A stretch of DNA of 6,876 nucleotides from positions 1 through 6,876 of the forward strand of contig JBKKCR010000160.1 in NCBI GenBank assembly GCA_046712825.1. Direction: 5' to 3'. The notes beneath the pieces are model-generated. The model was not told the DNA's origin. It was given only the letters and a program-made list of their open reading frames with translations, and made no database searches. This DNA is from DATFGK01 sp046712825 (GTDB taxonomy: Bacteria > Actinomycetota > AC-67). Shown here in pieces: positions 6,295 through 6,876 of this stretch (position 1 is its first letter; each line of letters starts with the position of its first letter). Made by a program: the position numbers and the translations under genes.

Positions 6295-6876
6295 TCAGAT
6301 GGGGGGCGTGAAGCGGACGACCCAGCGCCGTATCGGCGCCAGGAGCTCCCCCCACGTGTTGGTGACGAGCATCACGCCGATCGCGACCATGAACACCCCG
6401 CCGACGAGCGTCAAGGCGTTCAGGTGCCGGCGGATCGCGGCCACTGCGGTGGTCGCCCGCCGAAACGCCAGGCCGCCGAGAACGAACCAAACGCCGAACC
6501 CCAGCGAGAAGAAAAAGAGCAGAACGGCGCCGCGAAATGCGGAGCCCTCGGTGCCGGCGATGGTCAGGATCGTAGCCAGCCCCGGTCCAACGCAGGGCAC
6601 CCAGCCCACGGCGAACGCCATCCCGAGCGGCATCGCGCCGATCAGGCCCGCCTTCGGCCGGGCATCGAGACCTCGCTCCCGGCCGACGACCCGCGCGATC
6701 CGCAATCCGCCGCGTGCGAGCGCCGCTCCCGCTCCGTTCGATGCAGCAGCCGCTGTGAGCCGCGGAACGAACACGGTGACCAGGAACGCGATACCCATGA
6801 CGATCACGAACACGCCGGCGACCCGCTCGACGATCGTGAAGCGGTCGAGCAAAAAGCCGCCGACGGCGCTCGCGGT
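6295..6876 (-). CDS. ccdA: CcdA-type cytochrome c biogenesis/thiol-disulfide transmembrane protein, C-terminal part
   Basis: Partial: 193 residues are visible, open at the high-coordinate edge; the true start is outside the window. The visible part begins in a hydrophobic span (ASAVGGFLL), then ERVAGVFVIVMG (17-28 of the visible part), and carries GMAFAVGWVPCVGPGLATIL (85-104), the second cysteine motif of CcdA, followed by the LLFFFSLGFGVWFVL span. CcdA uses a pair of membrane cysteines to carry electrons from cytoplasmic thioredoxin to an extracytoplasmic ResA/CcsX-type thioredoxin, which keeps apocytochrome CXXCH motifs reduced. Only the second cysteine is visible (residue 95 of this part); the first should lie outside. 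Its position directly before resB and ccsB supports the cytochrome c role over general disulfide exchange. The stop is 5 bases before the resB start. Confidence 0.92.
   Translation of the reverse strand, partial: TASAVGGFLLDRFTIVERVAGVFVIVMGIAFLVTVFVPRLTAAAASNGAGAALARGGLRIARVVGRERGLDARPKAGLIGAMPLGMAFAVGWVPCVGPGLATILTIAGTEGSAFRGAVLLFFFSLGFGVWFVLGGLAFRRATTAVAAIRRHLNALTLVGGVFMVAIGVMLVTNTWGELLAPIRRWVVRFTPPI

Noticed and set aside
6290..6490. Upstream extension of resB over the ccdA gene
   Set aside because: The extra residues are rich in Arg, Asp and Gly, unlike ResB, and overlap the well-supported ccdA frame; the ATG at 6289 gives a normal ResB N-terminus.

Overview
The window is a compact, high-GC stretch in which every supported gene reads on the minus strand, so the biological order runs from high to low coordinates. 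Codon use is strongly GC-biased. GTG starts, an actinobacterial-type geranylgeranyl-reductase-family flavoprotein, an LLM-class (F420/FMN) oxidoreductase and a System II (ResB/CcsB) cytochrome c maturation set together suggest a Gram-positive, menaquinone-using actinobacterium (Actinomycetota). This assignment is an inference from gene content, not a marker-gene identification.

Layout in transcription order: the C-terminal part of a CcdA-type thiol/disulfide transporter (6876-6295, cut by the window edge); resB (6289-4745); ccsB/resC (4752-3787); a cbb3-type (CcoN-like) oxidase subunit I (3769-2222); a CcoO-like membrane-anchored mono-haem cytochrome c (2225-1713); a 71-residue single-span membrane protein resembling the membrane anchor of CcoP or a CcoQ (1713-1498); an LLM-class flavin-dependent oxidoreductase (1501-473); an 81-base gap with a perfect CRP-type inverted repeat; and the 5' part of a geranylgeranyl-reductase-like FAD protein (391-1, cut by the window edge). 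From ccdA to the LLM gene every junction is an overlap or a gap of at most 17 bases, so these seven genes look like one operon with translational coupling.

How they may work together: CcdA passes reducing power across the membrane, ResB and CcsB handle haem and attach it to CXXCH motifs, and the obvious client in the operon is the CcoO-like cytochrome. The CcoO-like protein is paired with a CcoN-like protein and a small CcoP/CcoQ-like anchor, which resembles a stripped-down cbb3 oxidase.

The main discovery candidate is the CcoN-like protein. It aligns readily with FixN/CcoN across its scaffold, yet has only three histidines. None sits at the six positions that bind low-spin haem b, haem b3 and CuB in true cbb3 oxidases; these are E, I, V, W, T and T here. 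The cross-linked active-site tyrosine position is Ala. The reading frame is intact and neighbouring scaffold motifs are kept, so this looks like a maintained protein that cannot be a haem-copper oxidase. A metal-free CcoN-like scaffold, an intact CcoO-like haem c protein, a haemless CcoP-like anchor and a translationally coupled LLM flavoprotein would form an undescribed-looking membrane module of unknown reaction. No RNA genes, mobile elements, CRISPR arrays or intergenic stretches over 100 bases were seen.
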